This document shows, piece by piece, positions 32,998-44,082 of a stretch of 64,000 nt of DNA. Location of the stretch: assembly GCA_003999685.1 (NCBI GenBank), contig CP021228.1, forward strand, positions 1,302,001 to 1,366,000, in the 5' to 3' direction. Origin of the DNA: Taiwanofungus camphoratus. Lineage: Eukaryota > Basidiomycota > Agaricomycetes > Polyporales > Taiwanofungaceae. The notes below the pieces were generated by a model. It was not told where the DNA came from. It saw nothing but the letters and a program-made list of their open reading frames with translations, and did no database searches. Position 1 is the first letter of the stretch. Every line of letters starts with the position of its first letter. The position numbers and the translations under genes are program-made.

Positions 32998-33542
32998 TGA
33001 TACAATTTCCTTTTATTGCATATCTTATCGGTCAGACCTCGGATCGGTCCTATGACTTTTCGCTTCTAGGACGGGCCTCAAGTAGGCCCAGCTTCTTCAT
33101 GCAGCATCTTGACTCATTGCTGCTTACGGTACGGGCCCCGGTTACTCATGGACACTGACTCATGTCGGGCCCCGCTTACACATTCCGTCTTACGCTTACT
33201 GATTGCTAATACGGCCCGATGACTCATATCGCCTTACTTACGCTTACTCATGCTAATTCTCAGACCACGTGCCATGGTCCGTGCGCAGGGTAGAATACGT
33301 ATATAAGGCCGTGTACTTTGTAGGTCGGACCTTAAGTTCGATCTGGTTACCAAGTAGCTAGTTATCACTAGCAATCTTATACTCGTATCTTGCGACCTCT
33401 CGCTTCGTACTTGAGTACTCGCTTGACTCTATCGACTTTGCCCAGGAAGGACATACGCAGTGTCCATAAAGCCTCACTACTATCTCTTGTAGCCAGGTCC
33501 TCACGTTCGAGGCTTTCCGGTCCTTGATACCAGTTTGTATCA
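32998..33542 (+). repeat. Solo LTR-D with ACCAT target duplication
   Basis: A 545 bp LTR bounded by TGATACAA and TTGTATCA. ACCAT occurs at 32993-32997 and again at 33543-33547, so this is a clean 5-bp duplication. Removing it restores the pol frame. TATATAAGG near 33300 suggests plus orientation. Related copies are at 50496-51022 and 56541-57136. Confidence 0.95.
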
Positions 33543-35294
33543 ACCATGCCATCAAAACCAAACCTGACTTCATGCCAAGAAAGTGTAGTGTCATCCCACT
33601 ATCACAGGCTGAACAAATGGAAATGGACAAGTTCCTAGATGAGAACCTAGCGATGGGGTATCTGCGAGAATCCAAGTCACCCATGGCCTCTCCAGCATTC
33701 TTTGTAAAGAAGAAAGACGGCATGCTCAGACCCTGCCAGGACTACCGGTACCTCAACAACAGCACAGTAAAGGATGCATACCCACTTCCACTCATTGGGG
33801 AGCTGATTGACAAACTGACTAAGGTGACCATCTTCACAAAACTGGACCTCCAAAATGGCTACAACAACGTCCACATCAGGGAAGGTGACCAGTGGAAGGG
33901 CACATTCATGGTTAACCATTATGGAACCAAGAAGTTAGTTGAACCAACAGTGATGTTCTATGGCATGTGCAATGCCCCAGCAATGTTCCAACGGCCCATG
34001 AATGACAGCTTTGAAGACATGCTCATGGAAGGATGGCTCATCATCTACATGGATGACATCCTGGTCTTTTCTGATGATGCCACTGTCCACAGAGAATGGA
34101 CACACCGAGTACTACAATGCCTGCAGGAAATGGACCTCTTTGTCAAGCTGCAAAAGTGTGCATTTGATGTTCAAGAAGTCGAATTCTTAGGAATGACCAT
34201 CACACCAGGTCACATACACATGAACAAAGACAAACTGCAGGGCATCAAGGAATGGCTGACACTGACCAAGGTCAAGGATGTCGAACGGTTCCTGGGTCTA
34301 GTGAACTACTACTGCTGATTCATATGTGGATTTTCCAACATTGCCCACCCCTTGAATGCTCTCAAGAAAAAGGGGGTACAGTGGAACTGGTCTGCAAAGT
34401 GTGACACCACTTTCAGGGAACTCAAGCACTGCTTCTGCAAAGCCCCAGTACTCACTATGATTGACCCAGAGAAACTGTTCATGATTGAAGTCGATGCATC
34501 CTTGGTAGTGACTGGAGTGGTTCTACAGCAAGAAGGCCCCAATGAAAAACTCCACCCAGTGGCATTCCTTTCAAAGTCACTGCAGGAAGCTGAATGAAAT
34601 TATCAGATCTATGATAGGGAGCTACTAGCGATCATATGAGTGCTTGAGGAATGGCACCACCACCTGGAGGGGGCAAAGCACTCAATTACAGTCATCACAG
34701 ACCATAAGAACCTGATGTATTTCAGGGAGGCCCAACGGCTAACACGGCAACAAGCACAATGGCAACTGCTGCTGTCATAGTTCAAATTGCAGTTGGAAAA
34801 CTGAAAAGGCAAGCGACTAGTTGTCGCTGATGCATTATCACGATGACCAGGACACCCTGGTGGCGAGAAGGACAATAAAGACATCATCCTCTTACCGGAA
34901 ACTCTATTTGCAAAGGTGGTTAATGTTGACCTCATTGAGCGTATCTGTGAACACTGCAGCCATGATCAAAAGGTCATTGAGACGATTGACACTTTAAAAC
35001 AGGGGAAGGTACCACCATTCAAGGGCACTGGGTTTGCGCACACAGCACTGGCCGATTGAGATGTACAGGATGGATTAATTTTGTATAAAAATCGAATCTA
35101 CGTACCCCCTAATGATGATCTACGAAGGGAAGTCATCAGCCTATGCCATGACACCCCTGCCATGGCCCATCCAGGAGTACAAGGGATGTTCACCATTGCC
35201 AGGAGAGACTGGTTCTGGGATGGCATGCTCACATTCACTGAAAACTGTGTGAAGGGCTGTGCAAAGTGCCAGGAAAGCAAGGTTAACACGCACC
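33543..35294 (+). pseudogene. Gypsy 2 reverse transcriptase, RNase H and integrase zinc-binding region
   Basis: Reverse transcriptase: [40 protein letters not shown] near 34060. RNase H: FMIEVDASLVVTGVVL, LSKSLQEAE, YDRELLAI, ITDHKNL, VVADALSR. Integrase zinc-binding segment: LCHDTPAMAHPGVQG ... CAKCQESK. Stops at about 34316, 34595, 34778, 34801, 34844 and 35057 disable it. The frame is cut at 35294 by the reversed solo LTR-A and resumes at 35904. Confidence 0.88.
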
Positions 35295-35903
35295 TGTTAC
35301 GGGGGTGTCTATGCCCGTAAGTGACTACTCGTGATGGGGAGTCATTGAGTAGTCAAGCGTATATGCAAAGAGTCAGCCTAGCTGACAACAAGTATACACC
35401 TAAGTCTTCAACCACTAGCCCAATGATCTCGAGAGAGTTGCAGGCTATGTCGTGTTGTCTATGTCCAAGTGTAGTCACAAGGAAATAGATGGTCTAAGAA
35501 GACCCGTTGAATAAACAAAGATATATACAAAGTACAAGGACAACGGCGGTGTCCAAGTATGTAGTGGAACTAAGGCTACTGAAGTGTAACCTATGGTAAT
35601 GGAGTAACAAAGGAACAAGGTAACAAAGGAGGACAAGATTGGAGTACTCCACAGTGAGTCAACCCCCTTAAGTACTACAGTGGGTTTAGGGCAAGCCAGC
35701 CCTCACCCCACAGGTATCAGTACCTACTAAGTGTCCTTATGTCAGAGGCCTGGATGGCCCCCGCTGAGTAATGGTCCATAGCTAAGTGGGTGACGGGCAG
35801 CCCGTCTGGAATAATGGTGGTAATCGTAAGTGTACACAACCCACTAGTCCAATGAGTAAAGAGAAAATGAAATGTATGCCTGCACTAGTACCGCCTTGTA
35901 ACA
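35295..35903 (-). repeat. Solo LTR-A, reversed, with GCACC target duplication
   Basis: A 609 bp LTR in reverse orientation (TGTTACAAGGCGG at 35903 to GTAACA at 35295). GCACC lies at 35290-35294 and at 35904-35908, a clean 5-bp duplication. This copy defines the full LTR-A ends. Confidence 0.96.
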
Positions 35904-37078
35904 GCACCCGACACGACCGCCACTGCAACCGATACCCACAGAACTGAACTCCAGACCATTCTCACACATCTCAGTTGATTTCATCATGGATCTGCCAGAA
36001 TTGAAAGGCTTTGATACACTAATGGTGGTCATTGACCGCGAACTGTCCAAGGGGATCATTCTAATCCCATGCAACAAGACCATTGATGCAGTTGGAACAG
36101 CAGAAGTGCTTCACCAGAATGTCTATCGGTGATATGGACTGCCAGACAGGATGATATTGGACAGAGGCCCTCAGTTCACAGCAGCAGTCTTCTGTGAATG
36201 GTGTAAGCTAACCGGGGTCAAGACCGCTATGTCCACTGCCTACCATCTGCAGTCTGATGGAAGCACTGAGCGCATCAACCAGGAACTTGAAGCAGCATGG
36301 CGGATTCTGTGCACAAACAACCTGTACAACTGGGTGAAGTTCATCCCAGAATTTGAGTTTGTGCACAACCAGGTGCCACATGCAGGGTGAAAGGAGTCAC
36401 CGTTCAAGCTGATCATGGGATATGACCCGAAGGCCATCAGCTCCCCTAAGGCATCAGAAAAGTATCCGTCCATCAAAGACCAACTCACTGTCATCAGTGA
36501 GTCCAGAAGGGAAGCCCTGGCAGCACAGGATCTGGCCACACAGCTCATGGCAGAAAGAACCCAGAAGGCATAAAAATCGTTTGAGAAAGGGACACAGGTT
36601 TGGCTAGAAGCCACGAATCTTCATCTAAAGATTTCAAAGAAGTTTGCCCTGAAACGTGTAGGACCACTCAAGATAGCCAAAGTCCTAGGGCCACTGACAT
36701 ACAGGCTGCAGCTACCAAAGACATGGAAGGTACACCCAGTATTCCATGCATCGCTTATTAACACCATACCAGGAGACTAAGAAACATGGCCCGAACTTTA
36801 CTAGGCCACCCCCAGAGTTAGTCGATGGGGATGAAGAATATGAAGTCGAGGGCATTCGTGGGCATCGTGCCTGACATGGGAACTGGCAGTTCCTGGTCAA
36901 ATGGGTTGGGTGGCTGAACTCCACTAACACATGACAGTCGGAGGCAGACTTAGCAAACTTGTCTGAGATCCTCGAACAGTATAAGAGGGTCAACAAGTTA
37001 CCAGCAAGGCCCCAGATGAATGCCCGGTACACCCACATCTGCAGATATGTATACACCTGTGGCTCACCTGGAGAATGA
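35904..37078 (+). pseudogene. Gypsy 2 integrase core and chromodomain
   Basis: Integrase core: ISVDFIMDLPE (first Asp), ILDRGPQFTA (second Asp region), and HLQSDGSTERINQELE (Glu). A GPLKIAKVLG..TYRLQLP region and HPVFHASLL follow. A chromodomain begins near 36840: YEVEGIRGHR, WQFLVKWVGW, then ILEQYKR. This marks it as a chromovirus; chromodomains steer integration toward marked chromatin. At least seven stops are present. The frame ends at 37078, overlapping the next ORF by 59 bp in another frame. Confidence 0.87.
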
Positions 37079-37826
37079 CACTACGATGTCCACTCATACA
37101 AACCCCCACTCTCAGTCCATGCACTTGAACTACAGTGCAGCAAACGTATGGGCCCTCGCACCCTGGGTGCGGACAAGGCAGACTTGGGTCCATCTATACG
37201 ATGCAGTGCAGGAGACAGTGCCCCCATATGCCGCATTGGATGATCCATACAATCACTGGAGGCTGGCACACCGGATAGCATGGACCTTGGTGGATGTGGA
37301 CCTCTGGCTGGAGGTCGACATGAGGATACTAGCATGGCTGGACCTGTGGATGCTGGTCGACACCTATCAGACACTAGTGGGCATAGCTTGCAACGCTGGT
37401 GGCCTCGCCGCAATAGAGTGTCAGCGGATGGGTCTTGGTGCAAATGGGGACAACCCAATGACATGGGAGCTGGCCCAACTCCACATCAACGTGGGCAGAG
37501 CAGCACGGGACCTGCTCACCTATCTCATGTGATCACTCCTGGTGGAACTCATCAACAATGTGATCCCCTTCAGACACCAGGCCCGGGTGCAGGTGCCTAC
37601 TATTAGCTACGCCCCCGGCTCATCATCAGAAGGGCCCTCGACTGCCGACTCCTCTAACCCCTCAGCAACCAACTCCCCCTTTTGCATATGGTGCCTTCAA
37701 GTTGGGCATCGGATGGAGGAATGCGTACATGATAGTGATGATGACCTGTTGTCTGACCACTCTGACACCATCCAACCTTGCACGGCACTGGAGGAGAACA
37801 CTGATGGCCCTGACGTTGAGGATTAG
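37020..37826 (+). pseudogene. Zinc-knuckle (gag-like) ORF downstream of pol in gypsy 2
   Basis: One frame of about 268 codons, broken only by a TGA at 37530-37532. The start is ATG 37020, or ATG 37086. The N-terminal 170 residues are Trp- and Leu-rich and predicted mostly helical by composition (WRLAHRIAWTLVDVDLWL), as in a capsid-like domain. The C-terminal part is Ser/Pro-rich, then CIWCLQVGHRMEEC, an exact C-x2-C-x4-H-x4-C knuckle, and an acidic tail. It ends 35 bp before LTR-A, with the polypurine tract AGAGGGGGG between. Gag normally lies upstream of pol in gypsy elements, so this position is unusual. No sequence identity to a known gag was tested. Confidence 0.75.
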
Positions 37827-37861
37827 ATTATCAGGGTGACAAATCTTTGAGAGGGGGGTAA

Positions 37862-38448
37862 TGTTACAAGGCGATACTGGTGTGGGCGTACATTTCATTT
37901 TCTCTTTACTCATTGGACTAGCGGGTCATGTACACTTACGATTACCACCATCATTCCAGACAGGCTGTCCATCACCCACTTAGTTATGGACTGTTACTCA
38001 GAGAGGGCCATCCGGGCCTCTGACACAGAGACACTTAGTAGGTACAGATACCTGTGGGGGTGAGGGCCGGCTTGCCCTAGACCCACCGTAGTACTTAAGG
38101 GGCTGACTCACTGTGGAGTACCCCAATCTTGTCCTCGTGTTTGTCACCATAGGTTACACTTCAATAGCCTTAGTTTCACTATGTACTTGGACACTGTCAT
38201 TGTCCTTGTACTTTGTATATACCTTCGTCTATTCAGCGGGTCTTCTCAGACCATCTATTTTCTTGTGACTACACTCGGACTTAGATGACACAACTTAGCC
38301 CACAACTCTCTCGAGACCATTGGGCTAACGGTTGAAGACTTAGGTGCATACTCATCGTCAGCCAGGCTGACTCCTCATATACATGCCCGACTACTCAATG
38401 ACTCACCGTCACTAGTAGTCGCTTACGGGCATAGACACCCCCATAACA
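37862..38448 (+). repeat. LTR-A, 3' end of gypsy 2
   Basis: A 587 bp LTR, TGTTACAAGGCGATACTGG to CCCCATAACA, preceded by the polypurine tract GAGAGGGGGGTAA. It is close to the LTR at 18744-19345. Its right flank lies inside repeat R1, so gypsy 2 landed in R1. Confidence 0.92.
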
Positions 38449-40034
38449 AAGACCTACAAAGTCTTGCGATGTGGTCCAAAGTGCTTCGAAGTTCTGCAAT
38501 GTAGTGCGAAGTCTGTAGAAGAATTTGGAAGGGAGATAGAAGTGTAGGGCTGAGATAGGAGGTGAGGAATAGTGTGTAAGAAAGTGAGGTGGAGCACAAA
38601 GGGTAATGAAATGGACAGAAAGACTTCCTAAAGCCTTACAAGCTAGCCATAATTAGCTAAACTTTGAAGAATTTCGGATAATTGTAGAAGGGAACAGGGG
38701 AAATAGAAGGGAGATAGGGAGTATATAGGAGGGCTGGAAGGTGATATAGGAGGTGTATAGACTGTCGTAGAAGGTTACAAGGTTACGAGTGATGATAAGG
38801 GAGCTGCTAAGCATAGTACATGTTTCAAAGGGTTTAGACTTGTGGTGGAGAGATAGGGATAAGATCAGAGATTATAGGGCAAGGGATAGAATGTAGGGGA
38901 ATGTAGTAATGATGCAACATGAGCCTGTGGGGTATAACTAAGGTGGAGGCACATCGGATAGGGGAGTTGGATGAATATGTGTAGTGTATGAAGTCATGGC
39001 GACTTCACGGATCATAGGATGTAGTTTGAGAGCATAGATGTAGTTGTAGGGGTTTTTGCAAGCATAGTCATAGTTATCTGAGCTGAGGCGAAATGTAGAT
39101 GAGGGACTTAGAGGCTTAGAAGGTTCCTAAGGCTTCTATTCTCAGTGCACTATGAGATTGTAGCTGTAAAGAGACTAGTATTCTCAAGTGGGGGAATAGT
39201 GTGTCCCAAGGGGTCTCTGTTATACATAGTAGGATACATCTGACTAAATAGGAGAAGGTGAGATGAACTATCTTATGCAAAGTGGTATCTACAAGTCCAA
39301 AATGTGTACTAAACGCATGTGAACTCCAAAGTGACTATAAGGGGGATAGGAACTAATTAGGTACTGAAACAGAGGAACTGTGTACAGTAGAAATGTTTCC
39401 AAGATCAAACATGAGGGCAGGATGATTATCAGAAAGCAGGCATGCACAGTGATCAGCTATCATAGTGTGCTAAGGGCATATGAAGTTTCTACCAGTGAGA
39501 CTTGGCCAAATCAGGGTAGGAGGTGTCCTAAATGGATAGGGGATCATATGGGCACATCATAGAAGGACCTTATGGTGTGAAATCGAGACCCAGGGAGTGC
39601 ACAAGGCTTCCTAAGTCCAGACTTCAGAACTTCAGACCACTTCAGAGACTATCAGAGATGTGTACAGCCACCAGAGGGATCAGAGGGACTTAGCTAACAT
39701 TCCTAAGTTAGGAGGCTCTTGAATGATGCAGGATAAGTGGTCTGGGCTATTTGGGACAGTGTAGGAGGTGCAGCAAGGTCTGATAGTGACTATAGCACAG
39801 TTTAGGGATATAGCAGCTGAGACTAGGAGCTTCAGAGATGTTCGCAGTGACTTTGGAGGACTTTGAAGACTTTGGAGGTGTTTAGAGGGTTCAGGATGCA
39901 ATAGGAGGACTCTCCTAGATATCATAGGCTTCGAGAGGGTCATAGGTAGCTCTGTAGGTGATTAAGAAGCTTCTAAAATCACAATTTGGGGCTCAGGAGG
40001 CTTCGGAACTCATCAACATATCATCGGTGGCCAG
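38449..40034 (+). repeat. Unclassified dispersed repeat R1, copy 2
   Basis: Collinear with 1310-2912 over about 1.58 kb, with small indels and many transitions. Its left end is cut by LTR-A. Its right end stops near the G3-type solo LTR. No long ORF. The strand is arbitrary but the same as copy 1. Confidence 0.75.
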
Positions 40035-40970
40035 TAATAAGTGCCAGACCCTTCTAGGCCCTGCACAGTGCTCTAGCTCACCACTGACAGACTCAGTCAC
40101 ACTTTTGATGTCACTTGAGACCACTTGATGCAGTTGTCATGACCAGTACTTCTCTGTGAAATCCTCTGATGTCTTCAACATGTGCTACAGCCACTTCAAT
40201 AGAATGGCCTGAGCTCCTGGCATGCCACTGCCACTCCCCACAAATGACACAACAGCTCTAAGTTACTATTCTCACACATGACCGGTGTCACACCACTCCA
40301 ATACTCTTTGATTGTTTATGACGAGCCACTTGATGACCTTGGCCACACTGTGGCAGGAGTCTTGCCACAAACTAACCCTTGTATGCTTGCATTGTCTTAA
40401 CCTGCTCTATGACATTACTATAGTAGATTTCTGCAATAAGAGCCACTTAGTAGATTATAGTCTCAATGTAGTTAGGATGCCACTCATACTATGCCACTCC
40501 ATACAAGTCTTGCTTTCTTCTAGTGGTAGTATAAACATAGTGCCCTAACTTCAAAAAATGGAAGTTCCTTTCCCCTCAAGAAGAGCACTTTGACTAAGCC
40601 CTCTACTACAATCTACTGTGTTCTATCCATCTTCAATTATGCTCAAAGAGTTGCATTATCTTCTGCCTTCTACAGTTCTTGAAGGGTTGCATTCTTGTTC
40701 ACCTTCGACTCTGTCGAAGGGTTGCATTACAAGCTAAGTTCTCATTCCTAGTCTATCCTACCACAGTACAGTATAGTAGTGCTTTGAAGCTACATTGAGC
40801 AGTCACAACACATGTCGTAGGACATCAAACACCTTAGAAGGCATTTCTCAAGTAGTTTGATCTCAGGAACCCCTGCCACTGACTCCTCCTTGCACTTAAC
40901 ACAGTTTTATAGCCCCTCTAGCTTCTCTAGGTCATACCCAGTAGGGGTTGGAGTGTTATAGTTCATATCA
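40035..40970 (+). repeat. Old G3-type LTR, CpG-decayed
   Basis: A 936 bp LTR alignable to the G3 LTRs from TAATAAGTGCCAG to ...GGTTGGAGTGTTATAG..ATATCA. It differs by very many CG-to-TG and CG-to-CA changes and small losses. No internal region follows, so it is a solo LTR or a deletion product. The flanking bases do not form a matching 5-bp duplication. It truncates the third FunK1 copy. Confidence 0.88.
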
Positions 40971-40975
40971 CTGGC

Positions 40976-42750
40976 CAAAGTGCGAGCATGCCATCTTGAT
41001 CCATTCGCTTCAAGTACTCCAAATCACCTAACCTCACATTCGACGCCTTGTCTACAAGGATGTTTCCCACACTTATATCATGATGGACCCACTTATTTCG
41101 ATGCAGGAATCTCAACCCTAGCCACACCAGTACAAAAGAGTGGATTAATAACAAGATCCATTCGCAAATGAACAAGGCACTTACCACGAATAACTTGGGT
41201 GATTAGCTGGAAAACCGTGGCCAACGAGGAGACTGTGTATATGGGCTTGCACACCTCCTTGAAAACAATTTGATAGTGTGCTTTCGGATGATAGACTCTG
41301 AGAGGATCCGGTAGCTTCCACATGTACTCTTCTGGACTGTGATGATACCCCGTGGTCACTCTCGACGAGTGGCTTAATTTGGCTGCGGGAGGCCATGTGA
41401 GTTGGATTGTAAAGTGGGAACTGTTCTTTGGAATTCCTTGACCCCGCGTCATGAGCGTCCGAGTGTCATCAATTTCTCCATTGATGTAGACATCTCCATC
41501 GCATATAACCGTCATAATGAATGTCTTCATGGCATTCTGAAAATCTGCGGAAGTATCTGAGTCGCGAAGCTCTCCATAAAGAACGCCCTCCCTTGTACGA
41601 TCACTGTCGATCCAAGAATCTTTGAGTGCAACGGGTTCTCCGCACTCCTCTCCGTTCTCCAATTTCCTGGCTTCCCAAACCCGAGTACCCCTGCCCTGAG
41701 GCGCATTCGCGCCAAAGTCGGCTAGAATTTTGATTGTGCGATATACAACATTGGTTCCGTCTGCCGATCGCACGGTAATGTCGAACCGGCGTTTGCCATC
41801 GCTGTCCAATAGTACCTTGCCTTCGCTATCCGTGACAGGACAAATCGTAGGATCCCATCCGACTTCATGTGATGCAGCGTACATCAACGACAAGAAGATA
41901 TGAACAACGGTCTTATGGTCCTGTGTGCAGCGTAAGATGACACTGCGTACCAAAATTGTATGGCAACACACCGTCGTAAAGTTGAAAGGGTCGGTGACTA
42001 ATGTCTCCGAACGGCTACAGAACCAAAGCCTCGTATCCGTATCCTCAATTGTAAGGCCTATCGTAAATCTTCGACGTGGATCATTGCGCATGCAATGGTG
42101 CATGCCCCACACAATCTTCCGAACGTTCTGTACCAATATCAGTTATGAGCCTCTTACATTCATCAGCCTTCGTACTCACATCATTCCTGTCATCAATAGA
42201 CTTTCTCTTCTTGTATTCAGCACAAAGGGCGATGTCTGTCCAGTGGACACCATCTTGTTTGTCACGCAGTATGAGATATCCGTCGGGGCGAGATGTAGAG
42301 TCTGAGTTCCGACTTTGGGGTGTGATTGGGATTATTCTCGAAGTCAAGCAGTCTGCCATTACCGCCCAATCCGCCGGCCATTGCAATCTGCCTGACCATG
42401 TCTTCGAGAGGCTTGAAGGTAACATTCTCATTAGACCATGACGCAGCGGGGTTGACTGAAAATGATCTCCATCGTCCGCTCTGTGAAATGTTGTTTTGGT
42501 CTTTGAGCGTCTGAATGACTCTATTAAGGTCGAATTCCGGACGAAGTGGGGGGAAGATGCTGTCGAGAAAGAACTGGACAGAAACCTCAAAGATAGATTC
42601 TCCAAGTTCCTGTATCACTGCTACTCGACCGCCTTCCAGGTCTCCATCCAGATATGATGGGTCTTGTGTACACTTACGCACGGCAGGAGTATCAGGTAGT
42701 GGAATATTCTTAGTAGGAGGAGTGGTCGGGGAATATTGCTGCTCACCCAT
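40976..42750 (-). pseudogene. FunK1-type kinase copy C, truncated duplicate of copy A
   Basis: Near-identical to 5573-7340 in exons and introns but lacking the last exon (the activation segment and C-terminal 260 residues), lost at the junction with the LTR at 40970. It keeps the true N-terminus, Met at 42750, that copy A lost. Defects: a 2-bp deletion near 42302 shifts the frame in exon 1, and the catalytic loop reads VHHDIS instead of VHRDIS (a CGT to CAT change). It is therefore a dead copy of a segmental duplication. Confidence 0.88.
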
Positions 42751-43735
42751 GATGGATGCTCTACGGAGCTTGACAATAACGTATGCATGTTATATACGCA
42801 ATCACTGCGGTGGCCAGCGGTGGCCAGCTGTGGCTCTACACGCTTTGAGGATGGGATGGTGGCTGGCCGCGGCTAGTTAAATAGGACAATGGGAACAGGT
42901 AAGCACGCAACGGCTGTGGTTTTAATGTTGAGATGCACGACTATCGAGCGTGCTTCTTTTGCTAGTATTGAGTGCACTGCAGAGTCTTGAGAGCTGGCAG
43001 TAAGTTTGAAACTTGCGAGCAGTGATCCATTGACCATTCACCTACACGCGTCGGTCACGTGTACGTGACGCAGGCCAACCAGGCGCCCGGCCAGTGGCAA
43101 CGTCCATTCTGCGTTATCGCTTGAGCATGTGTGGTCAAAAGTCGTGCAGAGCCTCTGTGAGTATGTCTGCCGTCGCCCTATTACGTGCTCATTCTCACAC
43201 ACCTATACATGTTTGGCAAGTGCGCTCTTACTTCCTTGATCGGACTCGACGTTGTTCCAAAACGCGCATTGATAACCCTCCTTGGCCGTACCCAATTGCT
43301 TCCTCCGAGGTTCTTACCCATCTCAAATCCACCTTCCAAGCATATACTTCTCTCTTCTTCTGCAGCCGATTCCAGTGGCAATACTGTCATTGATCTTTGG
43401 TCACTCATCGAATGCGTTTCTCACATTATCGTACACCAGTTCTCCTTGTACAAAGCGTGCTACACACACACATCAGGAAATGCATATATCCAAACAAAGA
43501 TGAAAAAAGCACAACTAATCATCATCAAATCCCTAGGAGACAGTCCGACTGCATCTGAGACATCGATAGATAGTGATGTCGGATTTTTGGGAAATCGCAT
43601 ACGGTTTTGGAAGGGATGATAGTTAGCCATTTCATAGTCCGCAGCACCAGCAGAAGCACGGGCATAAAATGGAGTCGATGATTGAACCTTGAACATATCA
43701 CTGTCTGCACTTCAATCAAACCCATTTCTCTCATG
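42751..43735. other. Spacer upstream of FunK1 copy C, no reliable gene
   Basis: Contains three GTGGCCAG-like direct words at about 42810-42835 and several short ORFs. A reverse ORF at 43460-43696 has varied composition (for example ADYEMANYHPFQNRM) and could be the end of a real exon, but no partner exon or domain was found. Confidence 0.4.
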
Positions 43736-44082
43736 CGGTTCACGCTGACCTCCATCATCTACGCGGCCCTTACTCTTGCAGTTACATCTATGGCCAACCC
43801 CGAACCCAACCCCATGGCCACTGATATGCCTGAAGTTCGTGGTCATGAACGAAGACCCTCACCGCATGCGAGGCTTTACAAATGAGGACCCTTACCGTAT
43901 GCGAGGCTTTACAAATGAGGACCCTTGCCGTGTTAGCGGCTTCACGAACGAGGATCCTTACCGTGTCCGGCGTCCGCGGCTTTACGAACGAGGATCCCTA
44001 CTGCGTTCGTGGCTTCACGAATGAAGATCCTTACCGCATTCGCGCCTTTACGGCGCCACCGGCTGTGGTAATGAGGATTTAA
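43736..44082 (+). pseudogene. Secreted tandem-repeat protein gene, frame broken
   Basis: The ATG at 43736 opens a signal peptide (MRFTLTSIIYAALTLAV, cleavage likely after TSMA) and a short NPEPNPMA leader. Then follow about six 33-bp units, each encoding an 11-residue repeat close to R-G-F-T-N-E-D-P-Y-R-M, and a hydrophobic end before TAA at 44080-44082. The repeats lie in three frames. A 2-bp loss in the first unit (GGT-CATGAACG) and a 7-bp extra GGCGTCC between units 4 and 5 shift the frame. The protein may have been a processed repeat-peptide precursor, which is inference. Without the two indels it would be roughly 115 aa. Confidence 0.6.

Larger units (their letters stand above)
31572..38448 (+). 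mobile_element. Chromovirus-type gypsy element 2, with mixed LTRs and nested solo LTRs
   Basis: Order: LTR-B, protease, reverse transcriptase, RNase H, integrase, chromodomain, zinc-knuckle ORF, polypurine tract, LTR-A. A solo LTR-D (32998-33542) sits between protease and reverse transcriptase. A reversed solo LTR-A (35295-35903) sits between the integrase zinc finger and its catalytic core. The two end LTRs belong to different families, so the element is recombinant. Pol has many stops and is inactive. Confidence 0.85.

Noticed and set aside
40030-40975. Target duplication TGGCC around the solo G3-type LTR
   Set aside because: TGGCC occurs near both ends but not directly next to the LTR termini, so it is not a valid duplication.
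43776-44024. Repeat ORF read as a single intact gene
   Set aside because: The signal peptide and the repeat units are in different frames, so a pseudogene call is safer.
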